From positions 23,654,480 to 23,718,479 of the forward strand of contig NC_136010.1 of NCBI RefSeq assembly GCF_048128805.1: DNA of 64,000 bases, written 5' to 3'. Source of the stretch: Centroberyx gerrardi (lineage: Eukaryota > Chordata > Actinopteri > Beryciformes > Berycidae). The position numbers and the translations under genes were made by a program. Under the pieces are notes generated by a model. That model saw only the letters and a list, made by a program, of their open reading frames with translations. It made no database searches and was not told the origin of the DNA. Shown piece after piece: positions 45,798 through 61,000 of this stretch (position 1 is the first letter of the stretch; the number at the start of each line of letters is the position of its first letter).

Positions 45798-48284
45798 TTA
45801 GTGTGTGGTCCATTTCAAAAAATTGCCCCAGTCATTAAACCTGAGAGGGTTAATTATGACGATAAGGTGGTGCATGCCTAGAGAAATACAGTCATAAGTA
45901 ACAGGAGAATGTCACACCAGATCTGGATTTCTATTGTTACTTAATTACAAAACATACAAATTAAATTAAAGTGGTAACTTTCTTTCTTTGGTACTTTGTT
46001 GTGGAATCTTTGCACTGCACTTCCCAGAGATCATGTGGTGTTGTGCTAAAACGTTTTTCTCCTAAAAACGTTTTTCTCCCCTGGCAATATCTTCTCCTCG
46101 ATTTCATGCAGGGAAGAAAATAACAAAATCATTTCAATTTGTTGATTGTTTTCCTATCTCTGGTATTTCACATGGTAAAACAGCTTCAAAAACATTTAAC
46201 AGCATTACAACGAATGAAAGTAACCTACCAAAAGTAAAAGACCGAGCTGCCTTGTAATGAACAGAGATCATGCTTAGGCTACTGTGGATGTTTTCGTGAC
46301 TTAATTGCATTACAGTGCTATTATGGAGATTTCCATGCACGGATGGTAGGAGCAGCGATAGAAACGATAGAAAAGATCTTTGGTAATGAATTACAAAACC
46401 AGTGGAAATACAGCTACACATGGAAGGGACATGAGTGAATTTTCCATTGGCTGTTTCAATCCAAAGCCAAATACAGCTGTTGTGTGTGCACGGCCGTGAT
46501 TGAATTTCCATGTATTTCATGGTGTCTCATCCAGGGGAGGTTATTTGACCAGGGTGTGAACCTATGTTGTAATGTCATACCTGTAATGTGAGGTCAGGTG
46601 AAACACAGATACAGTTCAGTTTCTGTGTTCTTGGAGGGGCTGTTTGAGTAGGGAGTGGGACCAATGTGTGTTTCCTTCCACTCTTAACAAAGGTGAAGGT
46701 GGGCAGATACAGTATACAGATACAGTCGTTTTTCTCACAACGTTTTCCTAAAATCTATTGTCAACAAAAGGGATTCATTCTTTTCTGTGCCCATCAAATC
46801 ATGTGCAACATCTATGCATTAGTTCCTTTAGATTTAGTATTACAGTGTTGTCTTGTCGTTGATGTTTGATCAGGGTGTGTCTGATCTCAATCTACAGTCC
46901 ATAGGTTAACCATCTCTCCCAGTTATTGTGTATGTGTGCACCTGCCGATATGCTTGAATGTGTGTCTTAACGCTTACTGTGTGTTCATGCAGTGGAGCAG
47001 CATTACAGGCAGAGTGTGCAGTAAACTTCCACTGGCAGGTTGATCAGTACAGAGAGACTCGCTAACCATCAGCCGGGCATTGTTAATGCCTCACAGGAAT
47101 TCAGAAAATTTGCCTCTGTTAAATCTTTCACTTGAACGGGGGCCAAGTCAGTATAAGATCATTATTCTGTGTGTGTGTGTGTGTGTGTGTGTATCCGTGC
47201 GTCTACGTGTGTGTTACCCAGCAGTACAGCGCTGAAGGGCAGGCTTTAGAAGGGTTTGTTAGTCGGTCAGAGCTGGACTGATCTTGTGTCCCTTATTACA
47301 AAGTAGATTTTACATGAAAACATTTTGCGCAAATTGTGAACAAACCAAAACAAGGATAAGTTCTTCTGAGTTTTCAGGGGTTTTCAAGGGTTTCTTGTTT
47401 GTTTATTGCAGCGGTACGGTGGTACTGTAGCCTAAAGGTTAGAGAAGCAGGCTTGTGGCCAGAAGCTTGCTGGTTCAACTCCCTGGACCGTCTGTGAAGA
47501 TCTGGGTGGGGAAAGTGAATGAGTCATGCTCTCTCCTCCCTCAACCATCCACATGCCCTTGAGCAAGACACCTCACCACCAGTTGCTCAAGTGGCCAACA
47601 GTGCAAGACTGTGGTTGTTCTGGGCAGCTCCCAGGTGTGAGTGTATGTAACTGTCTGAAGCAGGGCGTCTCTGAAAAAGAGCGTGCATGCTCAGTTGACT
47701 TTCCCTACATAAAAGGTTTAAATTTTAAATACCTCCCACATTAACCTATGTATCATATAACATTTTGAAACGGCATTACAGCAATTAAGTCTTCCTAACC
47801 GTGCAGATATTCACGTTGAATCATAGTAATCATATTGTAATATAATGTTAGAGTGCGCCTTTATAAATTCAGGTCTTATTAAAATGTCTGTGTGTTACAT
47901 AAATCATTGTTATGGAGTCCTCTGGCATTGCGGAGCTGTCTGTTTAATGCAGATCTACAGCTTTGCTAACGGGATGCTTATGATTCCATCTCACACCTTC
48001 CATGTCTCTCCCATCATGCCTCGACATGCTGCTGCTCTGTTGTTGTGTTTTATAGATCTAAGGCCCTCAGACATCTCTGTCGCCATCTGCCATCCCCTAA
48101 CTCTCTATCCACTGCCTCCTCCTTACGATCTTTTATGACACTGGGACCCCTTTGTGTGGCGGTCTCATCTTCGTTTGTGCACACTCTCTGTACATTCACC
48201 AATTTTTCTCACTCTCTGTTTCTCTTTCGTTTTGATGTCCCTCTCTAAGTTTCGCTTTAGGTCTGTCTGTCTCTCTCTCCCTCA

Positions 48285-48329
<45 letters not shown>

Positions 48330-50462
48330 ATATCCCTGATGAGGCCTTCGTTATTCAGAGTCAGTGATGTGGAGAGAGTGTTTACATGGGTGAGGGACAG
48401 GGAGTGAGGGAACAGGGCCAAAAAACCATTAGGGACCACAGTTACTGCTAATGTGGTCCTGGCCTTTATATTTTCAGTCTTTTTGACAGCAAGCAGTGTA
48501 TCCAGCTCTTTTTGAAAGTAATTGAGGTCCATTAAGGTGACTGCTTGCTGGGTAGTCAGAGAGAGGTTCAAAAGTGAGGTTATACCACAACATTGATTTG
48601 GCTGTGTATTGGTAATCCAGCATCATCAAGCATCTGTGTAGCCAGAAGTGTCAAGTGAGGTAGTTGGGTAACCAGAGATTCTGGGTTTACAGATGCAGCG
48701 TCCTGAGGGAAGAGGTAAAGGTGCCAAATACTAAATACTCACCTCACATCATCTCAAGACTCTCACAAGACTCATCGCTGTCAGCTGTCCTCTGTCAAAC
48801 CTGTGGTTCACTTTAAAGTGCATAAATCAAAGGAGAGTGGGCACTCCCCTCCCTGTTTTCTAAACCCAGATCCCATGGAAAAAGTGTATTTCACCTATAT
48901 TTCAGAATATGTGTAGAGATATTTTCTAAACTATGCAAAAAAACTGGCCAAAAATGTATTTGGCTAAAATATATTTCTACAGTAAATATACAAATACATC
49001 TTTGGCCAATTTTAAATGTCTTAAAATATAATTCTAAACATATTATGAAGTATATGTGAATGTATGGGATACATGTGTGGGATAGCACATATCTAATACT
49101 AGAGAGAATCAATCTTAGGCCAATAGGGGTACAGGATGCCAGAACTTTAGGTGTTAAACTACTGCCCTGCACTGCATCTGGGTTTAATACGTTTGCACCA
49201 TAATTGATCTCATAAATATGCATTGATGTTATGGTTCAAATACTCTCCCTACATTACCTCATAGCAGGTCACTTCAGTATTGTAAAGCAGCTGACCCGTT
49301 TGACAAATGTGACTTATGTCTGTATTCTAAACTATTCTTCTAAAATATATTAATATGATCAGAATGAATCAAATTAACAGTGTCTATGAACAAATTTGTC
49401 TCTCCTCTCTCTCTCCCCTCCATCCCACCATGTCCAGCTCTCGGTGTGTTTGGACAGGAACTCCCATCAGGCCCTCACGGATGCACGGAGGGAAGCTGTT
49501 ACCCAGCGACAGGAAACCTTCTGATTGGACGGGCTGTCAACCTGTCTGCCACCTCCACCTGTGGCCTGGACGGGCCGGAGCACTACTGTATTGTCAGCCA
49601 TCTGCAGGTCAGAACACGTGTGCACACACACAGTCACACACACAGAGACAAGGTGAAATGTACATGAATCATTTGTGTGAAAGCACCAGAATTAGCACAC
49701 AAGTACAGTTTGATGCTCTGAACATTTTCAGAATTGGAGCGATTGAAAAAAAAAGGCACCAATCAGCCGTGGCAGCCAGTTTACCAGAAAATAGGTTTTC
49801 CTCCATATCTGCTGAACCAACTATGATAGGACTGGGGGAAAAAAATTGGCTATACTCATATTTCACAGACTGTTCAGATCTGTTCTGAATAATTTGGCCT
49901 ATTTGCCTATTTTGCCTGGAAATAACATTCTCCTTGTCCTTCTGTATATGGAATCTAAACTTAAATACAGCAGCTTTGTACACACTTTCTTCTTTCTCTG
50001 TGCTCTACAGCTCTCTTTCGTTCCCTTTATACCTCCTAACTCCTAAGGTTGGGTTATTTTGCCAACAGTATTTTTTCATCGACATTGATTTTACCCCAGT
50101 TGCCAGTTTCTATCCCTGCTACAAGTAATGCCGCCTATTTCCACCGCTTGTGTTCAACATGCTCAGCTTTCCTCTCCCTCCTCCTTATTCCATCTCTCAC
50201 CGCCCGCCCCACCCTTCACCATGCATGGCATCCTGTAGTTAGGGAGGAAAAAAAAAAAAAGGAAAAAAGGCATGGTTTGTTTGTTCTCTCTCTCTTTCAT
50301 GCATTCATCCATCTTCAGCCCTCTATCTCCACTCTTCCATCTTCATTTGTGCGTCTGTCTGTTTGTTTGTAGCATAGTTTCCATGAGCAAGGCCCCCCAA
50401 CCCTTTCAGTGCCAGGCCCCAGGTGTACACACACAGGCCGACCCATACCTTCCTCTCTCTCG

Positions 50463-50495
<33 letters not shown>

Positions 50496-53400
50496 TTTCC
50501 CTCTCCCTCTCTGTTTTTCTCTCACTCTCAAATGCTACCTCTTTCTACCTTGCAGTCCCTCCCTTTTACCCTTCCCTCTCTGACAAGCCTCTTTCTCTCT
50601 TCCTTTCATCATTTCCCACTGTGCTGCCTTTCTTCCTTTCCAACCTATCTCTCTCACTTGGGCTGGTGACACACTACACGACGTTTAGGCCAATAATAGA
50701 CACAATTTTGCCAACAGACCCAAGTCCACGCTAGTTTGAGACAGTTGCAATGGACAATCAATGATCCTTTAGTGTATGAGAGTTCAGGACTTTCATCTCT
50801 TGCCTGCCGATCCAGTCGAGACCATAGTGATTATTTCAAACATCTTTGATTATTATGACTGAAATTGACGTTCTGGAACGATGCTGGATGAAAAAACAAA
50901 AGCCAGTTGTAAAGTGAATGATGTCCCAGCCTTACATGTTGTTACAGCCCCTCCTTTTCTGCACCTCTCCTCTTTACCTCTGTTTCTCCTCTCTCTCTAT
51001 CTGCCCGTACCCAGACTCTTGACATGTACACCGTCCTGTTGACACCTGGCCTGCTTGCACGCATGCAGTACATTCATTCCTGTGCATCTACATGTATGTC
51101 TGTGCCTGCACTTCCATGCCTTAAGGCAGGGGAACCAGACAGCCCAAGCCTCCAGGTGAACATGACTGACACCTGGTGATTGGTGACAGCCTCTCTACCG
51201 CTGTAAGGGGCGGGAGACGGTGACAACCTGTCGTATCGTAGATCCAGGTGTGAACCATCGCCTGTCTGTCAGAGTCACTCAGCAGCTACTTTCATGGCCC
51301 ACACCAAACACAACTCTCTCTGCCACCATCAATCTTTAAACGTCCCGTGTTTCATCAATCATTAGTGTTTGACTTTGGTTCCCGTTAGGTTGTTTTCTAC
51401 GTTTTTTCCTTGCGAGATCGGGTTGCATGTTGCCATTTTTACCTCGTGTCCCAGGAGCAGCGATGCGTTCAGGGGCCTACTGTCAAGAAGACACTTGTTT
51501 TGAGGATCTCTAAAAGGGGCCCTGGCTTGGCCCTGAGACCCACCTGATGGAGTGGAACTAAAACTGTAACTCTAGACGAGCTCCCGTGGCGAGAGGGAGG
51601 AGAGGAGAAAAGGGGAGAAGGAGGCAAGGATGATAGGGGAGACACAGGAGAAAGACAGAGAGAATGGGGTGGAGGGGGATTGAAGGACAGGGGAAGAAGA
51701 GGAGAACAAGCAATGGATGGAGGGAAAAGGAGAGGAAAGGTAACAGGCAGGGGAAAAGTGGGGGAAGTATCAGTTGGCGAGGTGGAAATGAGGGAGGAAG
51801 GGGGGGCTGAATGAGGGAGGTAGTGGGGCGTGCCTCTCGTGAAGCCACCATCGTAGTGTGACAAAGAAGTGTTTTCGAATCAACATTAGTCTTACATCAG
51901 TGCATTGTTGCAGCAGAAAGCCTTATAGTTGGGCCGACCAGGCTTGACTAATGGGAGATAAATAAGAGCTCAGAGGAGGGAGGGTCTTAAAGCCACCAGC
52001 CGCAATCCAACACTAGTTCCAGCGCCATGTGAGGTTTTACAGTAGCAGTTCCGTTTATAACAGATGAAAATGTGACTATTTGAACTTTTTTTATTTGTTG
52101 TATGAACAGCAGGAGCTTTGAATCATAACAGAAGTTAAATGTTCTTTGGTTAAGTAATTGAGAAGCAGAAGATATTTTTTGTTCCACTTCTTTGGCAATA
52201 ACTGAAGTCTTGCTAATCACTATTCACACTGTTGAGACTTCCACAAACAAAAGCCTTGGATCTAAATTGCTGTAGACATTATAAAGCAACAGAGAAACTT
52301 TGCGGGTGTTTTGCTACTGAACTTACAGACTGGCTCTTTAATGATGGCACAAGCTGTTGAGATGGATGGGCTACTGTGCATAAAGGAATGGCCTTTTAAG
52401 TAGCCGGGGTCTGAGATGAGGGTGTGAGCAGATTTATGCTGGGATTAGGGAGGGTAGGTGAAAAAGGCAAGCATGCATGCAGAAACACACACATTTATAT
52501 TTAAACACACACACGCACGTACACACATCACTTCCAGCACACTTTAGGCATTCCTTTTTATTTCCCAGCCCAGTCTCTTTAACAGCCATGTTGTTGTTAG
52601 CAGCTTAATCTCCCCTGACAACAACCTAGTTAAGAAACACTGCCCTGGAATCCACTGTTTCTCCGTGCCAACCTCCACTCATCCCCCCATTTACCCCTCT
52701 TTCCCCTCCCTGATCCCCTCTTCTTGGCCCCTTTCTACCCTCTCTCACCATCTCCCTCGCTCTCTGCTGGCCCGTTCGCTCGCTTCACCCCCCTCCCACT
52801 GCCTCTTACCCATGCCCCAATTTCATTCTCCCTCACCCCTGCTGTGCCCATTTTCTTACCCATTGAGTCCCCGCTCCACTGCACACCATCTCTCCTCACC
52901 TGCACCTTTCATTTTGACACCCTTCCCTTTCTGTAACCCCCTTTTCTAAATTTCCTGACCCTCTCCATACCCCTTCATTCAGTTCTTGGTCTTAGCCTTC
53001 TCCACACTCTTGTGTCTTTCCCATGCCCTCCCTCCAAAAGCCTTCCCCGCCTCTTCCGTTGCCTGCCTTCTACTCCATCCCCCTTTTCTTTCCATTAAAG
53101 CAATAATTGAAGATGAAGTTATCGTGACAAAACTACTGCCCACCCCTTCCTCCCTCTCCCACTTACCTTCTCCCTCTATTTTATTCTCCCCCCTTGCTCT
53201 TGCTCCCTCCCTCCTTCCCTGCTTAATCTTTGTGACCCAGTAGAGACACAGTCCAGTCCCCTCTGGCTTTAGTCTGGGCTTGGCACACAAGGGCGCAACC
53301 TACTTTTGGATGTTTCCAGGGGCAACCAAACTCTCTGGTAGTCATTTCACCCTGTCAGATGAAAGCCCTAATCTGAGGGAACAGCTCTATCATACAGACT

Positions 53401-55004
53401 CATCTGATATGTACAAGATTGGATCAGTTTCTGGTATTTTACATGTATTAATTTATTTTTCTCTCTGAAGAACTTGAAAATGTCCTGAACTAGTATATTC
53501 AAAATATTATTAATAATTTTGAGATCATTACATTTATGAGATTTGTGGTATAATCTATAAGTAACTGTGTATTTTCCCCCTCTGCAGGAGTCAGACAAGT
53601 GTTTCCAGTGTAACTCCCAGCATCGTTACGACCCGTACCGCCACAGAAACAGCCACCGGGTCGAAAACGTGATCTACCTCAAGGACAGCAATGGAGACTT
53701 CACCTGGTGGCAGTCCGTCAATGGTGTGTGTGTGTATGTGTGTGTGTGTGTGTGTGTGTGTCAGTGTTTACTGTATGTAAGAACTGTGTGTATGAACATG
53801 ATCCGTTTGCTCATTGTGCTTATTGCAGCTTGCATTTCACGTGTGTGTGTGTGTGTGTGTGTATGTGTGTGTGTGTGTGTGTGTGGGGGGGTATGTGTGT
53901 GTATTGTCTGTGCTCCTTGTCATGTCTTTGATGATGTCATGATGGTGTTATTTGAGAGTGTAACCCTTATGAAAAGTATTCCTATAATAAATCTTAGAAA
54001 GATACCATACATATCACAAAACTATAATTATATACATGAAACTATAGTCCCTATAGAAATACTATAGGCATACTATAGTGATATCGGAGGAGATTAAGAA
54101 TACCATAGAGTAAGGTCACTATAAACTCACTATTGAGTGCCACAGACACTGAAAGTCTCTCTAAGACTATTATAGACTAGAAATATTACAGGAATACTGC
54201 TGGGTTTTTTCATGAGGGGAGAGAGAGAGAAAGGACAGAAAGAAGGAGAGCAAAAGAAAGAGACAAATACCAAGAAGCACAGTGAGTGGGGGAAGGAGAC
54301 AGGCTGTGTTGTTGTTGTGACAGAGCTTGACTGTTATTTCCTCCACAGGACAGGAGAGCGTCAGCATCCGACTGAACCTGGAGGCCGAATTCCACTTTAC
54401 ACATCTCATCATGAAGTTCAAGGTCTGTGTGTGTGTGTGTGTGTACGTACACTTCTGCACGTATGTGTGTGCGTTTGTGAATGAGTTTGAACGTGCGAGT
54501 GTATGTGCTTATGCATGTCTGTATGCATACTTGTGTGTGTGTTGCCTTATCCCACCTCAGAATTTCATCTACTGCATTCCAGCACACATAAATCCAGCAT
54601 CCTACTGTTAGTGAAGCAAACATGGAATAAAAGTCCTCATAAATCACAAATCTCACAGATTTTTTCCTCTTATTGTCTATAACATATTGATTGATGTGAC
54701 ACCTGTATTTATATACAGTATCCCACCGTGTTCCAGAGGTTCTTTTTTTCAAGAGTGCTAGAATGTTAAAAAAGAAAATACACCAACATACTAGTATCAG
54801 GAAAGAATATATAAAAAGAAGGGATAGCAAGAAAAATAGTCATATTAACTAAGTTATTTTTCACTGATGGGGTTAGAAGTTGGAGGCCCATCCATGCTAA
54901 ACATTCACCAAATGGCTCATGTTAAGCATCATGCATGATGTATGGATTATTTAATAAAGGAAGACTAAAGAAGCAGGAACAAAGCAGATGGATTTACGAA
55001 GACT

Positions 55005-55040
<36 letters not shown>

Positions 55041-58000
55041 AGACGTTCCGACCTGCGGCCATGCTGATCGAGCGTTCGGCTGATTTCGGCCGCACGTGGC
55101 GCCCGTACCGCTACTTCGCCTACAACTGCACCAAGACGTTTCCCAGCATCCCCTCCAACGGCCTGCACCACATCAACGACGTCACCTGCGAGGAGCGCTA
55201 CTCCGACATCGAGCCTTCCACTGAGGGAGAGGTAAGTAGTGCAATCAGTGCAGTCATTACAAAGTGCAAATAATATAATTTCAATGGAGAGCTTGTGAAA
55301 TTGTGATGGACAAGCCGTCTCATTTGTGATTACTACAGTAGAATAAATGTTTTGCCCCACGATACGTATTTTCGCATTTTTGTATTGCGATATATTGAAT
55401 TTCAATATATCGTCCCATCCCTATAGTAATACTAGTAGTAGCAGTAGTAGTAGAGACAGGTAGCTTGGGCAGATAGAACAGAGCTTCTTGTTTTTCCTTG
55501 TTTGCCTGAGACAGCAGAGTTGAGGTGGAGTTCAGGGTTCTTTAACATAATTTGAATAATAAGATCATTGTGATTGGGAGGGAGAGGCGAGGTCACCATG
55601 AAACACAGAAGGTGATAATACAAATAATGATGGAAAATTGCAGAATTTATCGAGGCAGAAGGCAATTTGAGGGGTGATGAGGGGCGGCTTGGCTTTGCTT
55701 TGTTCATACTAACTTCTGCAGGCATTCGCTTTGTTGACTGAAGCTTTTAGGGAGATGTGTGTAGAAACAACACTTTACCAGATCTCAGTCCTCCGTTGTA
55801 CATTTGTGCAAATCTCCCACTGATGCAGGGAGATTATGGGATTTCTCTCACTGACATGTGTTTGTTATCATAGATTTTACATTATTTTACCCTGGATTGC
55901 ACCTGTGTTGGTCATTATCTGTTGTTTTAGCTGGATTCCATACCTTTTAGTTGTATTTCTCATCATAGAATCAGTTTTTAGAATTTCTTTGTCATTTGTT
56001 CTATGTCATTCTTGCTGAAATATTCTCTGTTTTCAATTCCAGGTGATTTATAAAGTTTTGGATCCTGCCATTCATGTGAAAGACCCATACGGCTTGGACA
56101 TTCAAGGTCGGTGAAATAGTGTTTGGCGGTGATTTTTCTAACTTTTTCTCTGATTTTGTGGGCTATTGTGTAGTAGGATAATCTCATCTAGCAGAAGTTT
56201 GACTCTGCGAATACAGACCATTTCAAGAACTTGTGAGGTCAATACTAACACGCATAGTTTATAGTCTTATACAAAATTAATTTTGACAATTTCTCCAGAA
56301 TAAGTTCGGCACTTGTTTTATTCTTCCCATCACCCCAGACTTTATGCAACAGAATTACGGTGATATGTGAATTTGAATACTCTGTTGAATGCATTGAAAG
56401 TAATTTTGTACTGAATTAAAGATAGAACCTCAGGATTTTATCCACTTATTATCCACGTTATTTCCATATCAATTTGGTTAGTAAGCAGTGTTGGGACTAA
56501 ATCCCAGCTGTTAAACTACTGTATATCTAGCCCATACTTCATTTTCATCAGAATCAATCATCATCCTCAGATGAGAAATAGCAGAAAAGAACCGCTCCTC
56601 TAAAATCCATTATTTCTTATAACAACAAAAGGACAATTTTGCACCAGCCAGGACAGAAAAATACTAAACATAGGCTTCATTAGCACCCCAAAGCAAAGTA
56701 AAAAAACATATTCTAAGCATTTCTGTTTCTCCTCTGCAGAACTTTTGCGCATCACCAACCTGCGCATCAACTTCACCAAGCTTCACACTCTGGGCGACGA
56801 CCTGCTGGACCGGCGCTCCGACGTCCTGCAGAAGTATTACTACTCCATTTACGAGCTGGTGGTGCGAGGGAGCTGCTTCTGCTACGGACACGCCTCGGAG
56901 TGCGCCCCGGTGCCGGGGGTGGACACCCGCGAGAACGGCACGGTGAGCCCACTTGGACCATAGTGAACTGAATGTAGTGTAGTGAATGTGAAATGTGAAA
57001 CTAAAAACCGTATTTCACAATGCCAAAAATGAACCGCTGCATTTGTTTTGCTGTGCTGTGATTGGCCAGATCCACGGTCGCTGCGTGTGCAAACACAACA
57101 CAGAAGGTCTGAACTGCGAACACTGCCGAGATTTCCACAATGACCTGCCATGGAGACCGGCCGAGGCAGACAACCCACACACCTGCAGAGGTAGGAACAC
57201 ACACACACACACACACACACATACACACACCAACACCTCACAGAAGTTTGGGAAATAAACTCTGAAACACAGATTGTGTACAGACATGAATTATGTGAAG
57301 ATTATATTCCTCCACTACTTTTCCATCGCGCTATTTCAATGTCAAACTATTGCCTGTTTCTAGTCATGTTGCTTCCATGTAATCGTGTTGGGAAACCATA
57401 TTTCTCTTATTTTTCATGCACCACACATGCATTACCCACCTTCTTATTTACCTCTATATCCCTTTAAATAATTGATAAATAAATAATTGCTCTGGAATAT
57501 TCCTCTGTTCGTTTTTATTCAAGTTCCTTCCCTCGTATCCCCCAGAGTGTAACTGTAACAGTCACTCCAGCCAGTGCCACTTCGACATGGCGGTGTATTT
57601 GGCCACGGGCAACGCCAGCGGAGGAGTGTGTGACGACTGTCTGCACAACACCATGGGACGCAACTGTGAGATGTGTAAACCCTTCTACTACCAGGAGCCA
57701 AGCAGGGACATCAGAGACCCTCGGGTCTGTGTTGGTGAGTGAAAACCTGTATATTAGCCTTTGGAAAGGTATTGTGAGTCCTTTTTCGTTTGGTCTGTCA
57801 TTCATTCTCTGATCTCCAGCCTGTGACTGTGACCCGGTGGGGTCGCTGGAGGGCGGAGTGTGCGACAGCCACACTGACCTGGACATGGGGATGATCGCCG
57901 GACAGTGTCGCTGTAAAGCCAACGTCAAAGGCACGCGCTGCGACTACTGCAAGGAGGGCTACTATGGACTCAGCCAGAACGACCCGCTAGGCTGCCAGCG

Positions 58001-61000
58001 TAAGTGTGTATGTGTGTGTGTGTGTGTTTGCCACTAAAGAGCTTCGTATTTGAACAGGGATGAACAGGGATTTCTCTTTTATTGAACTATAAAACCAGCT
58101 GATCTCCACCTAAGATCAGTAAATACTGCATCTACCAGTGTTTTATTCCATGTGTGTGTGTGTGTGTGTGTGTGTCTTGCTCAGCGTGCAACTGTGACCC
58201 CCGCGGCATCATCATGATGGGAGCTCCCTGCGACCAGATTAGTGGGGACTGCTCCTGCAAAAGATACGTCACTGGACGCAACTGCGACCAGTGTCTGGTT
58301 AGTAATAACTGTCCTTTCCTTCAAAAGCTGTTCCTAAGTGTGGGTTTCATATCAAAAGATCAAATGTGAGGCTGTTGATTATGGGTTGTAATGCTCCTTC
58401 ATGTTAAAACATGTTTAAACGAGAAAACCAGAAAAAAACCCAGAGTTTAGCCTTTTGTCCCAATGCAATTGGCTGTATTTTGGCTGTCTACACTGCAAAA
58501 ATGAAGTAGGGGATATTATTTTTCAGGCTATATTTTTAGTGAAATTATTTTACCGTACTGGCAGATCATTTTGGTATTGGTTTTTTTTCAGGATAATGTA
58601 ACTTGTTTTAAGACATTTGATTGAATCAAGGGAAATTGTCTTGAAAAAAAAGTTTGTTTAAATGTATGTTTCATAAATATTTCATTTCATGTAAATAATA
58701 TAGACATGAATCAAGTGAATTTTGCTGAAATTAGCAAAATTATCTATCACTGCAAGAAAGTAAATTGACTAATAATATCCTGAAATATGGTTGATCAATC
58801 TGGATACAAGCTAAAAATTCTTGTCAAGTATTGTGAAACTCACAATTTTGCGGTAGAGTGTTTCCTTCTATTAGAATCACTTTATTTGCCAAGAACAATG
58901 AAAAAATAAGTACAGGCGCTTCACACACAGTACAAAGGGACAGTGCGAGCTATACAGACAGCAGACTCTGCATATCACTGTTTATTTCTACTCCTGCAGC
59001 CTGAATACTGGGGGCTCAGTAATGACCTGGCCGGCTGCAGACCATGTGACTGCGACTTCGGTGGATCCTACAACAACAGGTATGGGTTTCCTGTTTTTAC
59101 AGTTTTTCACTTTTCAAACTGTGTATGCAAACTATGTGCATTTGTTCTCGATGTGTGATTGAGTGAAGGTGAGCGAGCAGGAGTGAGAGAACGAGAGAGA
59201 AAGAGGGAAAGTTCATGATCAGGCCATTTTCTGTATGTGCGTCTGTAACTTCAGGTGCATGGTGGAGAACGGCCAGTGTAACTGTAGGAGGCATCTGATT
59301 GGTCGACAGTGTTCAGAGGTGCAGCCTGGGTATTTCTGCGCTCCACTGGACTACTACAAATACGAGGCTGAAGACGCCACTGGACACTCCCCCGATGACT
59401 CCGCACTGCCAGTGAGCACACCACACTGACTCTACACTATAACTCACTGTAACTCACCAACTCACAACATTCATTCACTATAACGTACTGTAACTCAATG
59501 CAACTCAGTGCAAATCACTATAAATCACCAACTCGCAATGTCTCACTCACTTATCTTACTCATTATAACGCACTGTCACTCTCTGTAACTCACTGCAGCT
59601 CACTGTAACTCACATGTAATTCACTGCAAGTCACTAAATCAAAAGAATAATTCCCTGTAATTCACTGTAACTCACAAAATATATTCACTATAACTCACCA
59701 TAACTCTCTGCAGCAAACCTACAGGGTTCACTCAGTTCAAATCACTGCAACTCACTGTAACACACTGGAATTCACTGTAACTCATTGTAACTCTCTGCAA
59801 CCTGTTCCAAGGACTGCATTGAAAGTTAACAAAAATGATCTAAAACCATTTGATACAACCAACACTGGATTTGTTCTTGTAAAATATAAGCCATACATAT
59901 ACAGTATTCTACTGTAGATCAGTCGCATTTGTTACTGTAATGCTACAATTTTAAAATTATTTATGAGGTGGGAGAGTAGACTGTAACTGTAATCTGTCTA
60001 ACATCTCTGAAAAAAAGCACATTTATATTAGCAGCATTTTCTTTTCAATAGCCTATATTTTTTATTCTGTGCTTATTGAAATGTTCACTCTCGATTATGA
60101 GAGGTAAAGGTTGCATGGTAAAACATGTGATCAAGATTTCGTACTCCATCAGGAAGTAAGCAAGAGGTCACAATGATGATAAAGGTCACATAGTTTACCT
60201 TATAACTCCCTAAAGAAGACACATGTCTGCAACACCATTCATAGAGGGTCTGACCTTATGATAGCGTCTGTATATCTTAGATATTGCACAGTTCCAGACC
60301 AAACACCCACATTGTGTCTTGGAAAATGTGATGACTAAAACATAAGGAGATTTCATACTGTTCTGACCCAAACCAAGGTTGTCTTTGTTAGGGGATTTGG
60401 AAGTGTATGCTTGTGTTGGCGGTGTATTTAGATGTACTGCAGCAGTGTGTGTATATGTGCTTGGGTGTGTGTTGCAGTATCTGAAATCTATGTGTAGGAG
60501 TGTGTAAGGAGGCTAGTAGCAGGCACATGGCAGGTACAGACAGAGTTAGGCAGATGGCTATCAGGCCAGGAAGATTGGCTGATATAAAGCTTTGTGTGTG
60601 TGTGCATGTGTGTGTGTGTGTGTGTGCGCGTGAGAGAGCGAGAGAGAGAGAGAGAGTGAAGAATCGAAAGCAAGAGGGAAGGAAAGGAGAGCGATAGAGA
60701 GAAAAGGTAAGGAAGGCAAGGAGACTTAGAGGAAAATGCATTATTAATATATATTAGTGTATCTTACATATTACTGTAAATTCAGTCCAGCAACTCGCAT
60801 ATTCAAATTAGCCAGATTACCTCTCATTTCATGCACAAACACAACCTTCATCCCTCTTAAACAGTCAAATTTAACAAAGAGGTTGGCAGGCCAATTAAAG
60901 CATTCCTTCCCATTAATGTTCCCTTAAAGTCTCTCATTATGAAGAGTTATGCTCTCCATATTTTTGCATGAACAAAGGGGACAATGTTCATTCTTGCTCC

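Larger units (their letters stand above)
40626..49437. other. lamb4 intron 1 (8.8 kb), rich in repeats
   Basis: Contains TG tracts (41313-41372, 42045-42112, 45753-45797, 47170-47192), CT tracts (40827-40867, 48282-48328), a TTCTC tract (43675-43740), a repeat fragment (42460-42560), a SINE (47410-47735) and an AT-rich ATATTTxGGCCA-type repeat (48890-49050). Long minus-strand frames at 46134-46520 and 48891-49223 lack any domain. Large first introns often hold enhancers, but I see no specific motif cluster. Confidence 0.6.

Noticed and set aside
46134..46520. 128-codon minus-strand frame in laminin intron 1
   Set aside because: No recognisable domain, cysteine- and histidine-rich random composition, and no promoter, polyA or splice context.
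51469..51864. 131-codon Pro/Ser/Leu-rich minus-strand frame
   Set aside because: It is the translation of a purine-rich (pyrimidine on the other strand) tract; similar frames occur in several phases.
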